From: a virus
Virus record (IMG/VR): IMGVR_UViG_3300002518_000001
Location: 39,031-98,698 of that record
DNA length: 59,668 nt
Strand: one strand, 5' to 3'
Part shown: piece after piece, positions 18,501-24,958 of the stretch
Position numbering within the stretch: the stretch's first letter is position 1
Layout of the letters: the number at the start of each line of letters is the position of its first letter
Made by a program: the position numbers and the translations under genes
The notes under the pieces: model-generated
The model's database searches: none
The model's input: only the letters and a program-made list of their open reading frames with translations
What the model was told of the DNA's origin: nothing

Positions 18501-18617
18501 GTGATGGCGGCAGAGTGGGGCGGCGAGGAATCAATTGCCTTGGTGGCATTGGGTCGAGATTCGATCACAAGGGGTCTGTTGGAGCTAGGAAGTTCAGCCA
18601 CTGAACCTTCGGCTTGA
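15585..18617 (+). CDS. Large polyvalent-like protein without a recognised enzyme domain
   Basis: 1010 residues with GAGG upstream. The first 300 residues are acidic and disordered with a helical stretch. Around residues 365-385 lies GHKYIRRWYD with WRYEY, a module found twice more in the protein starting at 55286. A His-rich region follows. The C-terminal 400 residues are folded and helical; I see no catalytic motif there. It ends GSSATEPSA, which is the palindrome read in frame. Its length, linkers and shared module place it with the polyvalent proteins. Its activity is unknown. Confidence 0.75.
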   Translation: MAAQDKTDVTGVIFIEFRGDKATVKKMEGHLPPGTQQHVQELMGWLGSQRSDSEPRGNVTDDPGDGRSSNELGETEAPTQIISQPDAQSRPGVLHEDAGGASNPPTPTVRNFPPHMHGHPGASDTDSSLTSGPHAGYMKMDQGGHVDPDAGLEHPISEDLDLEGDDSGVGDPENEGELSDVPVGGEDGRIHPEHRTDPEEDPTSHVDPQLQAALEELDEKARALKEEAHEAASRHDHERIHEIHEEYRKLKAEFMELAKQSGEEEDPDERVRPEHFGEGEPPGGMPPEEEPPENEELGKPSAGLPRNSIPARSVEKSGNERSTKSDLDGWRWWLLDVEKSARFGSTPVRHSAKHHSDHSGGPRAGHKYIRRWYDLKSHRWRYEYTDEKEERHGAGKEAIHAAAHGIPHTIESHPGIASGEVTTPLRKKKKIKDAAHAYRVTIQAWNDGIWGLKKDPSRVTWVDTDQHGHHHVMRQHHNKTYEVMHHPAGSQAPEDSHAMEMGDNHRQTLRGYVEHHHLHADEKVESQRDSDGKPWLSLRPDTRKRAGKSADGWTIHESKRNAKDFHGGGWDGVFLQSREQADRVVAFMVAFEEAHNKGESGPVFQDLGKDDSEHGPMTLPGKLERGALHYEAEFGTDTIRVSGSHGGDVVSAKVLRLRPKVSDEELGAYLDSEEFKSIVGAAIGRAGLANVVRHNGSKLTPHQRKHLESVARSKAIELMSMEYVERKSAVWPRGFVPGSGWWNGYLANHLANTGNGGGAFLEELTSTATTKDVDGVAQAPSGSADAALASEFHGMDDVLDTLRDIHGIQDNETLIDKLMSDFGEAFDSKQEMMDFLKEQLLAKKAMSQLGRLSELVKSLEEAASQGVIERDDLEDDSVYQKAVSFLVRAQHARILSRVVDNVAQDLWEHDFLSSVAKSVATHDRDVLLDRVAEHGRVYAQEFGCSDGEAREHMLSSFSRFRSNHLFKGCCQMVMAAEWGGEESIALVALGRDSITRGLLELGSSATEPSA
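18592..18606. repeat. 15-bp palindrome, copy 7 (coding)
   Basis: GTTCAGCCACTGAAC over the last codons of the 1010-residue protein, read SSATEP in the same frame as the other coding copies. Confidence 0.82.
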
Positions 18618-18625
18618 GGTGCGTT

Positions 18626-18979
18626 GTGTTTCAAGATATAAAGTGCCAAAGTCGCCAATGTCGTAATAAAATTTTGCGCTTAAGTGGAGATGGTCATCTC
18701 CGTTTCAGTATAAAGGCTTTGATCGCAAAAGGGGAGAACGCGCAGTTGACAGCGGTTTGTAGGGATTGCGGGGAGGAAAATGTTCTTCCGTATGCGTTAT
18801 CTCCTGTTGCCCCCGTGAGTTCAGACGACAAAGAGACGGTCCAGAAGTCGAAGCCGAGGCGTGTCGCGTGCGAGGTGACCAAGGGGGGGTCGTCTGATCA
18901 AGGAGGGTTCTTGGTCATTCGAAAGTCGGTCACGAAGCCTGTTCCTTTTGTGCCTCCTGAAGAGAAAGGGGTTGACTAA
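18626..18979 (+). CDS. Com-like zinc-ribbon protein
   Basis: About 117 residues. Two cysteine pairs (C-Q-S-R-Q-C early, then CRDCGEE about 35 residues later) form a zinc ribbon resembling the phage Mu Com family of small translational regulators. The GTG at 18626 was chosen because GAGGT sits five bases upstream; a TTG at 18614 in the same frame overlaps the previous stop. The tail carries GGFLVIRKSVTK, a diverged GFG-type peptide next to a KSVTK that resembles the palindrome-coded SSVTE peptide. A promoter-like sequence overlaps the stop. Confidence 0.7.
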   Translation: MFQDIKCQSRQCRNKILRLSGDGHLRFSIKALIAKGENAQLTAVCRDCGEENVLPYALSPVAPVSSDDKETVQKSKPRRVACEVTKGGSSDQGGFLVIRKSVTKPVPFVPPEEKGVD

Positions 18980-19000
18980 ACAAGTCTAGATGCCTTATAG
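18972..19000 (+). promoter_or_regulatory. Candidate sigma-70-type promoter before protease-capsid unit
   Basis: TTGACT at 18972-18977 and TTATAG at 18995-19000 with a 17-base spacer. It lies upstream of the prohead protease, scaffold and capsid genes. A terminator lies between it and the first gene, so the arrangement would give attenuation or a short leader RNA unless there is antitermination. This is sequence match only. Confidence 0.4.
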
Positions 19001-19092
19001 CTAAGTATAGCCAATTTGGGATGGCGCCGAACAAGACCGCTTGAACGGTTGGCACAACCCAGTACACAACTGAATGAAATTGTTTACTCCTA

Positions 19093-19125
19093 CGGGGAGG
19101 CCGCCCAGCCTCCCCGTTTTTTTTT
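19093..19125 (+). terminator. Intrinsic terminator ahead of prohead protease
   Basis: An 8-bp GC stem (CGGGGAGG with CCTCCCCG) with an eight-base loop and nine Ts. It lies within what would otherwise be an in-frame extension of the protease gene, which is why the protease start is placed downstream at 19146. Confidence 0.9.
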
Positions 19126-19145
19126 GCCCAACAGGTGTCGAGTCA

Positions 19146-20069
19146 ATGAGAATTCTGAATCCATGGTCGCTACTGAGCAAAGCTGTCCCAGACAGCCGCG
19201 TTCGCGACTTTCGGTTTGGAATGGACTTGGAGACGATCAAGTCTCAGTCCCAACAAGGACGCCGGGGTGTTCGAGGAGTGGGGTCTACGGAGAAGTTGGA
19301 CATACAAAAAGAGTCCGTGCTTCAGCGCGGCATGGACTTGCGGTATTTTCTTCGACACGGATATTATAACGACGACCACAAGCCAGGCGCTGCCAATAAG
19401 GTTGGGCAGCCGACCGTTGCCGAGATTCGCAAAGCAAAGAATCGAGACGGCAAGGAAGTTTTGGCGTTGTGGACCGAGGGGTATTTGTGGAAAGCGGGCC
19501 TGCACGAGGGCGCCGATCGTTTGTGGGAGTTGACTAGAGCAATGGAGGAGAGCCAAGCAACGCGCCGTATGGGCTTTTCAATCCAGGGAAAGGTGCTAGA
19601 GCGATCGGGGAACAAGATCGTTCGAGCTTGGGTCCAAGATATTGCGATCACTCCCAGCCCTATTAACACAGACACATGGTTGGAGTTGACAGACGAACTC
19701 TCCAAGTCTGTGTGGGTTTCAGACTCTGAGTTGTTGGACATTCATCAATCATTGACGGCTCATGGATTTATGGATTCTGAGCTTGTCGATTCCGAAGATT
19801 GGATTGAGGTAGACGATGTGGTGAAGAGCCTGTCTGCCGCAAGTGCAGTCTCTGCCGGTTTAGGTACGGAGTCATTGGAGTCCAATTTGAAAGTCTTGCC
19901 AGAGCACGGCTCTGGTGTTGAGAAGTGTGAGGGGAGCAGAGATCCCTCGAAATCCGAGATGCTTAAGGCTTTGGCTTGGGTGTACGAAGAGGCACGAAAT
20001 CGAGGACACAGTCCCGCGATGTCTCGGAGTATGGCTTTGGCCACATGGGCTCGCATCTCATTGTCTTAG
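19146..20069 (+). CDS. Prohead maturation protease (S78/HK97 type)
   Basis: 307 residues. The domain is typical of phage prohead proteases: FLRHGYYNDDHKPG with candidate catalytic His78, VGQPTVAEIRK, LWTEGYLWK, then RRMGFSIQGKV with candidate Ser145, and AWVQDIAITPSPINTDT. It cleaves scaffold and capsid delta domains, and often other internal proteins, during head maturation. The ATG at 19146 is preceded by a weak AGGTG; the longer frame from 19074 runs through a terminator hairpin and is rejected. It is followed by scaffold and capsid genes in the classical order. The C-terminal 100 residues are low-complexity and may be an autocleaved tail. Confidence 0.92.
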   Translation: MRILNPWSLLSKAVPDSRVRDFRFGMDLETIKSQSQQGRRGVRGVGSTEKLDIQKESVLQRGMDLRYFLRHGYYNDDHKPGAANKVGQPTVAEIRKAKNRDGKEVLALWTEGYLWKAGLHEGADRLWELTRAMEESQATRRMGFSIQGKVLERSGNKIVRAWVQDIAITPSPINTDTWLELTDELSKSVWVSDSELLDIHQSLTAHGFMDSELVDSEDWIEVDDVVKSLSAASAVSAGLGTESLESNLKVLPEHGSGVEKCEGSRDPSKSEMLKALAWVYEEARNRGHSPAMSRSMALATWARISLS

Positions 20070-20114
20070 TCGTGTCAATGAGTCACGACGCAGTTTGAAC
20101 CAGGAGTATGGACG

Positions 20115-21413
20115 ATGCAATTGACGAAAGCGGAAGTCCGAGATCATCTCGACGAAATCGAGACGATTTTGAGTAAGGCTCAGATCGTGGGCGGCAGCGG
20201 CTCTCGCGAGAGTGTCGATCGCAAGGGATGGGCAGGTTCTTCGTGGGAGGGGGAGGAAGCTCCTCAGTCTACGCCGAACGGAACCGACTACGTGCCCAAA
20301 CGTAAACCCAAACGCCGTGTGGTGAAAAGCTCTTTGCGTGAGGTCAGCGTCGATGCGTTGGAGCGCGAGTTGGAGTTCCGCAAGAGCGGTATCCCCAACC
20401 CGGTTGCCGCCGAAGCTGAGATCATGCAAACCGTTCCGGGTGTGGAGAAGGGCATCTGCCCCGATTGCGAAGGCAACTCCATGCAAAAAGGAACGTGGTG
20501 TGGTCAGTGCCGCAACTTCGGATTTGTTTTCCTCGTGGACGAGGCCAATGAGGCGGAAGCCAATTCCATGATCAAATCGATCCAAGCGAAGTATCGCGTC
20601 GATGAGATCACGGAAGCGTTCTACAAATCGCAGCGTGCCAAGCACGGCGAGAACGTTGTCGATGCCGACGAAGACGCCACGACGACTCCTCCTCAAAATC
20701 GCGGTGCCCCGGTTTTCTGCGAAGAGGACCGCAAGGGCAAGAAGGCTCGGAAGAGCCAACAACTCCGAGGCGAGTTGGCTAAGGCCGCCGAAGAGTTGGA
20801 AGGTCTCCCCGACCTGGAAGAGGATGAGCGAGACGAAGAACGAGACGAAGAGCGAGACGAGAAAGATGAAGAGGGCCTGGACGCTCTCCTTATGGGCAAG
20901 TCGCTCACCGCTCTCCGACGCTCTCAGCAAGTCGTTCTGAAGTCCCTGGCCGCGCTCCTCGAACAACAAGGTGCTCTCCTGACGACGCAATCCCTGCAAG
21001 CGGGGATGATCGCTGACCAAGGAACTGCCTTGGTCGAGTTGGGCGAAGACCTGGATCTCGTGATGCACAAGAGTGAGTCGGTGGCCAAGAGTCTGGAGGC
21101 TGCTACAGCACCCTCCAACCAAGACACCAACGATCGCGCTCCCTCGCGAGGTCGTCGCTCCCAAAGCCAACAAGTCCAAGTGATCCAGAAGGGTTTCGTG
21201 GACCAGGCTCCTGCGAACGACAGCACACAACGATACGATTTCGGAGACATCCAAAAGGCTGCCGCCGAGATGACGATCCTGAAAGGAGCGAACGACCAAC
21301 CTCTGTTGGCCCGCCGCACCGCGATTGCGATTAACTCCGGCTATCTGCCGGAAGACGCCGTGCTCGCCAAGATCGAAACATGGCTGGACGCAAACGGCGT
21401 CCCGCAGTCGTAA
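20115..21413 (+). CDS. Scaffold-position protein with zinc ribbon
   Basis: 432 residues with AGGAG eight bases upstream. A central zinc ribbon (CPDCEGN, then CGQCRN) is followed by an acidic repeat (DERDEERDEERDE) and long amphipathic helices. The C-terminus (AINSGYLPEDAVLAKIETWLD) is folded. Scaffolds lie between protease and capsid genes, which is its position here, and the acidic/helical make-up fits. A zinc ribbon in a scaffold is unusual. Codon use shifts sharply from TTG to CTG/CTC leucine compared with the flanking genes, matching the capsid gene and suggesting high expression. Confidence 0.75.
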   Translation: MQLTKAEVRDHLDEIETILSKAQIVGGSGSRESVDRKGWAGSSWEGEEAPQSTPNGTDYVPKRKPKRRVVKSSLREVSVDALERELEFRKSGIPNPVAAEAEIMQTVPGVEKGICPDCEGNSMQKGTWCGQCRNFGFVFLVDEANEAEANSMIKSIQAKYRVDEITEAFYKSQRAKHGENVVDADEDATTTPPQNRGAPVFCEEDRKGKKARKSQQLRGELAKAAEELEGLPDLEEDERDEERDEERDEKDEEGLDALLMGKSLTALRRSQQVVLKSLAALLEQQGALLTTQSLQAGMIADQGTALVELGEDLDLVMHKSESVAKSLEAATAPSNQDTNDRAPSRGRRSQSQQVQVIQKGFVDQAPANDSTQRYDFGDIQKAAAEMTILKGANDQPLLARRTAIAINSGYLPEDAVLAKIETWLDANGVPQS

Positions 21414-21431
21414 TTTCACAGTAATTCACAT

Positions 21432-21455
21432 ACTGGGAGGATAGTTCCTCCCAGT
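21432..21455 (+). promoter_or_regulatory. Hairpin in capsid mRNA leader
   Basis: A 10-bp perfect stem (ACTGGGAGGA with TCCTCCCAGT) with a TAGT loop, 19 bases after the scaffold stop and 65 bases before the capsid start. A second, imperfect C/G-rich hairpin follows at about 21460-21500. There is no T run, so mRNA stabilisation or processing is likelier than termination. Confidence 0.6.
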
Positions 21456-21519
21456 TCCCCTCTGGGAATCGCCTCTTGGGGGTATCCCCAGAAACATAGG
21501 TCACATAGGAGAGTTACCC

Positions 21520-23001
21520 ATGAGCATGGTCGGCCTGCGGCATTATGAAGGTCTGGGGATTGACGGCTTTGGCTTGGGTTCCATTCAAAAGGTTCAGCAA
21601 CTGAACAAGGCGTTGGAGGCTGGTTATGAAACCAACCCCGCGCTGATGTCCGGTGGCGCCGCCCACAAGGTGGAATCTTTGGAAGGAAACCTCAAGATCC
21701 TCACACACACCGATCGCCATTTGGTCTTTTGGAGAGACATCTTTAAGAGCCCGGCATACTCCACCTCGGAAGAGTACGGAGTGCAAGAGTCCTACGGTGA
21801 TAACGGCTACGGCGCCTTCTACAAGGAAGGCGAATTGCCCTTGGAAAATGACAGCGTCTACCGTCGGAAGACGGCGCTCGTCAAGTACATGGGCACCGTC
21901 CGTAAAATTTCACACCCTGCGACTCTGATCCACCCGGCCTTTGGCGACTTGATCGCCAAAGAGAACGAGAGTGGCATCATGTGGCTGTTGCGCCAAGTGG
22001 AGGAGTATCTCTTCCGTGGCAACAGTCGCCTCGTCTTCCAAGGCGAAGGCGAGCAGTTCGATGGACTGCGCCACCTGATCGATCCCACGATGGTGCTGGA
22101 TCTGGAAGGCAACGCCCTCCAAGAGGCGGACTTCGAGGAGTCCTCCAACCTGTTGGCATCGGCAGGTTTCGCGTATCCTACGGATGCGTACCTCGGATAC
22201 TACCCCCTGAGCGATCTCGTGAAGACGATGTATCCCCGTCATCGCGTCTCCCTCCCTGCTCCTACCGATGGTCGTATCGGCCAAGCGGTCAACGAAATCA
22301 CCACCCAAGCTGGTATCATCAATCTGAAAGCCACGCGCTTTCTGGAGCGACCCGATACGGCTCCCACGGTGGCGAGTGGTCCTGCGACTCACGTCCCGAC
22401 TCCTCCCAAGCGCATGTTGGCCCCGACGATCGGTGCCACGGCGACGACCGGCGAGTTCGACAAGAGCCAAGGCAAGTTGGACGCCAAGTACGCATACGTG
22501 GCTTCCTTCGCGAACCGCTTCGGTGAGTCCGCTGCGACGGCTCCGGTTGTCAGCCCCACGATGGTGGGTGCCGATGCGATCAAGGGGCGCGACATCGTGC
22601 TCCAGGTCGAAGGTGCCGATAACACCCAGATCCCCCCCGAATATATCCGTATCTATCGGACGGCGGCTCTGGATGTCAACGACGCGACTCCGACGGACAT
22701 GGCAGCGTACTCGCTGGTCATGGAGATCCCGGTCGAGTCTCAGTCGAACAACGGCATCACCCCGCAAGTGGCTGGCACGCTGACCGACAAAAACATCACG
22801 ATGCCCTTCATGGAAGAACTGTACCTCGGCGAGATGACTCCCGAAGTCCTGACCTTCCGCCAACTGGCCCCGCTGATGAAGATGGAACTCGCGGTCAACG
22901 GCCCCGCCTACACCTGGATGATCATGCTGTACGGCGTGCCCATCTTGTACGGACCCAAAAAGTGGATGCGCATCACGAACATCGGTCGTCTCGGTCTCTA
23001 G
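21520..23001 (+). CDS. Major capsid protein (HK97 fold)
   Basis: 493 residues with AGGAG upstream. The N-terminal arm and E-loop region (ALMSGGAAHKVESLEGNLK, FKSPAYSTSEEYGVQ) and the later capsid-core strands match large-phage capsid proteins. An inserted Ig-like domain at about residues 310-410 (YAYVASFANRFGESAATAP) is also known from such capsids. The C-terminus (YGPKKWMRITNIGRLGL) completes the fold. The N-terminus contains DGFGLGSIQK, close to the GFGV-x-x-K peptide, and may be part of a removable arm. Codon use is C-ending and CTG/CTC-rich, as expected for the most expressed virion gene. Confidence 0.92.
   Translation: MSMVGLRHYEGLGIDGFGLGSIQKVQQLNKALEAGYETNPALMSGGAAHKVESLEGNLKILTHTDRHLVFWRDIFKSPAYSTSEEYGVQESYGDNGYGAFYKEGELPLENDSVYRRKTALVKYMGTVRKISHPATLIHPAFGDLIAKENESGIMWLLRQVEEYLFRGNSRLVFQGEGEQFDGLRHLIDPTMVLDLEGNALQEADFEESSNLLASAGFAYPTDAYLGYYPLSDLVKTMYPRHRVSLPAPTDGRIGQAVNEITTQAGIINLKATRFLERPDTAPTVASGPATHVPTPPKRMLAPTIGATATTGEFDKSQGKLDAKYAYVASFANRFGESAATAPVVSPTMVGADAIKGRDIVLQVEGADNTQIPPEYIRIYRTAALDVNDATPTDMAAYSLVMEIPVESQSNNGITPQVAGTLTDKNITMPFMEELYLGEMTPEVLTFRQLAPLMKMELAVNGPAYTWMIMLYGVPILYGPKKWMRITNIGRLGL
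21592..21606. repeat. Palindrome-like sequence in capsid gene (doubtful copy)
   Basis: GTTCAGCAACTGAAC has the same six-base arms but a different centre and is read in another frame (VQQLN) from the five coding copies. It is probably chance, or a conserved capsid sequence that happens to match. Confidence 0.3.
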
Positions 23002-23053
23002 AAAGACCTGCGGCGCCTGTTCCGATGAGAGTTCGCGGCGTTGGGGTGGTCTT

Positions 23054-23068
23054 GTTCAGTAACTGAAC
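23054..23068. repeat. 15-bp palindrome, copy 8
   Basis: GTTCAGTAACTGAAC, 52 bases after the capsid stop and followed by six Ts, so it may also end some capsid transcripts. Confidence 0.87.
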
Positions 23069-23118
23069 TTTTTTAGCCTGACCGGGCCACCCTTTGCATT
23101 CGGGGCAACCCGCACAGT

Positions 23119-23143
23119 GCCGCGTCCAGAAGGCGCGGCTTTT
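23119..23143 (+). terminator. Weak intrinsic terminator after capsid gene
   Basis: A 6-bp GC stem (GCCGCG with CGCGGC) with a nine-base loop and TTTT. It lies between the capsid gene and the first decoration-type gene, and would reduce downstream transcription relative to the capsid. Confidence 0.55.
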
Positions 23144-23195
23144 GTGTATGGGGTCCGTGATTTTGAATTTCAAAAGAAAACAGGAGGCATGAAAA

Positions 23196-23798
23196 ATGCC
23201 CAGACCACGAAATGTCCAGGGTGCGGCCAAGAAGGTTCGGTTGATCGACGACTTGGGAAGCGCCGTTGTCCACGAGGTGGTGGAGCAGTTGAACCAGAGC
23301 GAGATCTCTGTTTCGATCACACTGAGCGCTCCCCAAGGCCAGGTCTCTCGCGGTGTGTTGGGGCGTTGGCGCCACGACGCATTCGTGAAGGACATCTCTG
23401 TCACGAACGCACAGACCGACGACTTCAGCGGTGCCGCGACGGAGATCGCTCTCCGGCATGTCGCGCCGACCGACGCCGACTTGGCGGGTGCTCCCGCGAA
23501 TGCGACCACGCTTTTGGCGTTGTCGGGCTTCAACGGGAATGTCTTCGCAGGCCCCAATTCCCTTTGGGAGGAGGAGTTTGTCGCGGGCACGAACGTCACG
23601 GCGCGAACGGGCGGTTCTTCCAAGAAGGTCAAGGCGGGCGATCTGCTCTATGCTGAGTTCTCCAATGGAGAGCTTGGACCTCGCGTTGTCGAGGTCACCT
23701 TGACGTTGGCTCTCATCGATGAGTTGGCTTTGCAGCCCAATGGAATGGGGAACAAGTGGCACCAGCGCGTACGTGGCCTTGGCCGCTCCAACCGCTAG
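23196..23798 (+). CDS. Putative capsid-associated protein
   Basis: 200 residues with AGGAGG nine bases upstream. It is beta-rich and polar, with no signal peptide or membrane segment. Segments such as ISVSITLSAPQGQVSRGVLG and NVTARTGGSSKKVKAGDLLYAEF suggest a compact beta fold. Its place directly after the capsid gene and its CTC/GTC-rich codon use are those of an abundant virion protein, probably a head decoration protein. I recognise no named family. Confidence 0.7.
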   Translation: MPRPRNVQGAAKKVRLIDDLGSAVVHEVVEQLNQSEISVSITLSAPQGQVSRGVLGRWRHDAFVKDISVTNAQTDDFSGAATEIALRHVAPTDADLAGAPANATTLLALSGFNGNVFAGPNSLWEEEFVAGTNVTARTGGSSKKVKAGDLLYAEFSNGELGPRVVEVTLTLALIDELALQPNGMGNKWHQRVRGLGRSNR

Positions 23799-23862
23799 GT
23801 TCTTGCTCTCTACCTTTCACTAGACAGATAATCGGCCCACGCGGGTCAAGGAGATTGGGATA

Positions 23863-24768
23863 ATGGTTGGTTTCCCTTACCCCGGAGTGGGGCAGGAAGC
23901 GATTTCGGCGCTGGATACGCGACTGGAGGCGGCTCGCCTGGCTCCGATCGCGGACATTGCTGGAACATACAACGCGACAGCAAAAACGATCACGGCGGCC
24001 GGGAACGGAGCCCTTGCTGCTCAAGACGGCGTCGCGGTTGTGAAAGATGACCGATTGGCTCTGATGAACCAAGCGACGGCGACGTTGAACGGTGTTTGGG
24101 TGGCGACGGACTTGGGTTCGGCGACGTCCAAATATGTTCTCACTCGTGCGGCGGACTTCGACACGACTGCTGAGATCGTGAACGGTCTTCAGATCGAGGT
24201 CGAGGAAGGCACCGTCAATGGCGGGAAGATCTTCGAGGTCACGGCAGCGACGATCATCCTGGACACCGACGACCCACTCTTTGTTGAGGTCATGCCGAAG
24301 TCCAGCCTTGCTACGTTGGTTGACTCGTCGGTCTATGCAGCAACGTCGGATGGCGCGTTTGATACGACGCTGACGATCCCTGGGAATGTTTTGTCCCAAG
24401 GTTCATATGTGAAGTGTCGCGCTGTGGTTCGTCGGACGATCGAAGACCAACTGGCTCACACCATGACTTTGAAGGGTCTGGTTGGACAGAGCGAGTGTGT
24501 TGTGTCTGCGCCCATCTCGGTTCCGAATCTGGAGACGGTTGTTCTGGAGTTCTGGTTGCTCGTTCGCGGCGCAATTGGTGCGACGGCGGCTGTCGTCGGC
24601 GGTGGAACGGTCAACGCGGCTTTTGCTGGACTGACATTGGCTGTCACATTGCCCTCGGGCCAGACTGCTGACACCACGGGTCCGCTGACGATCGGCGTCA
24701 ACTGCCAATGGAGTGACGCTGCGAACGGCGCCACTCTGGAGTTGCTGATCGCCGAGATCATCAAGTAG
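23863..24768 (+). CDS. Putative head fibre or decoration protein
   Basis: 301 residues with AGGAG upstream. Residues 30-130 follow a repeat known from phage fibre and decoration proteins: a GVAVVKDDRLALMNQ segment, NGVWVATDLG, then VLTRAADFDTTAEIVNGLQI and EEGTVNGGKIFEV. The C-terminal half is a second beta-rich domain (LAHTMTLKGLVGQSE) that probably forms the exposed head or trimerises. The N-terminal 20 residues could be the capsid-binding anchor. It closes the structural block; a terminator follows. Confidence 0.75.
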   Translation: MVGFPYPGVGQEAISALDTRLEAARLAPIADIAGTYNATAKTITAAGNGALAAQDGVAVVKDDRLALMNQATATLNGVWVATDLGSATSKYVLTRAADFDTTAEIVNGLQIEVEEGTVNGGKIFEVTAATIILDTDDPLFVEVMPKSSLATLVDSSVYAATSDGAFDTTLTIPGNVLSQGSYVKCRAVVRRTIEDQLAHTMTLKGLVGQSECVVSAPISVPNLETVVLEFWLLVRGAIGATAAVVGGGTVNAAFAGLTLAVTLPSGQTADTTGPLTIGVNCQWSDAANGATLELLIAEIIK

Positions 24769-24868
24769 GTCCGCTCATACAACGGCTAGAAGGGTTCGCC
24801 CTTCCCCGACTCTTCGTCAGCTTGCCTGTATTGGCTCGCCACTGGACCCCCAGGCGAAGGGTGCAAGG

Positions 24869-24904
24869 CCCCGATCAGTACTGCCCGTCTGATTCGGGGT
24901 TTTG
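24869..24904 (+). terminator. Intrinsic terminator after decoration genes
   Basis: A long stem (CCCCGATCAG pairing with CTGATTCGGGG, one bulged T) with a 10-base loop and TTTT. It separates the structural genes from the polyvalent gene downstream. Confidence 0.85.
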
Positions 24905-24916
24905 CGTATATGGAGT

Positions 24917-24931
24917 GTTCAGTGACTAAAC
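24917..24931. repeat. 15-bp palindrome, copy 9
   Basis: GTTCAGTGACTAAAC, between the terminator and the 879-residue polyvalent gene, 28 bases before its start codon. Confidence 0.86.
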
Positions 24932-24958
24932 AAGTGCGTGTGCGGTGCGGAGGCAATC

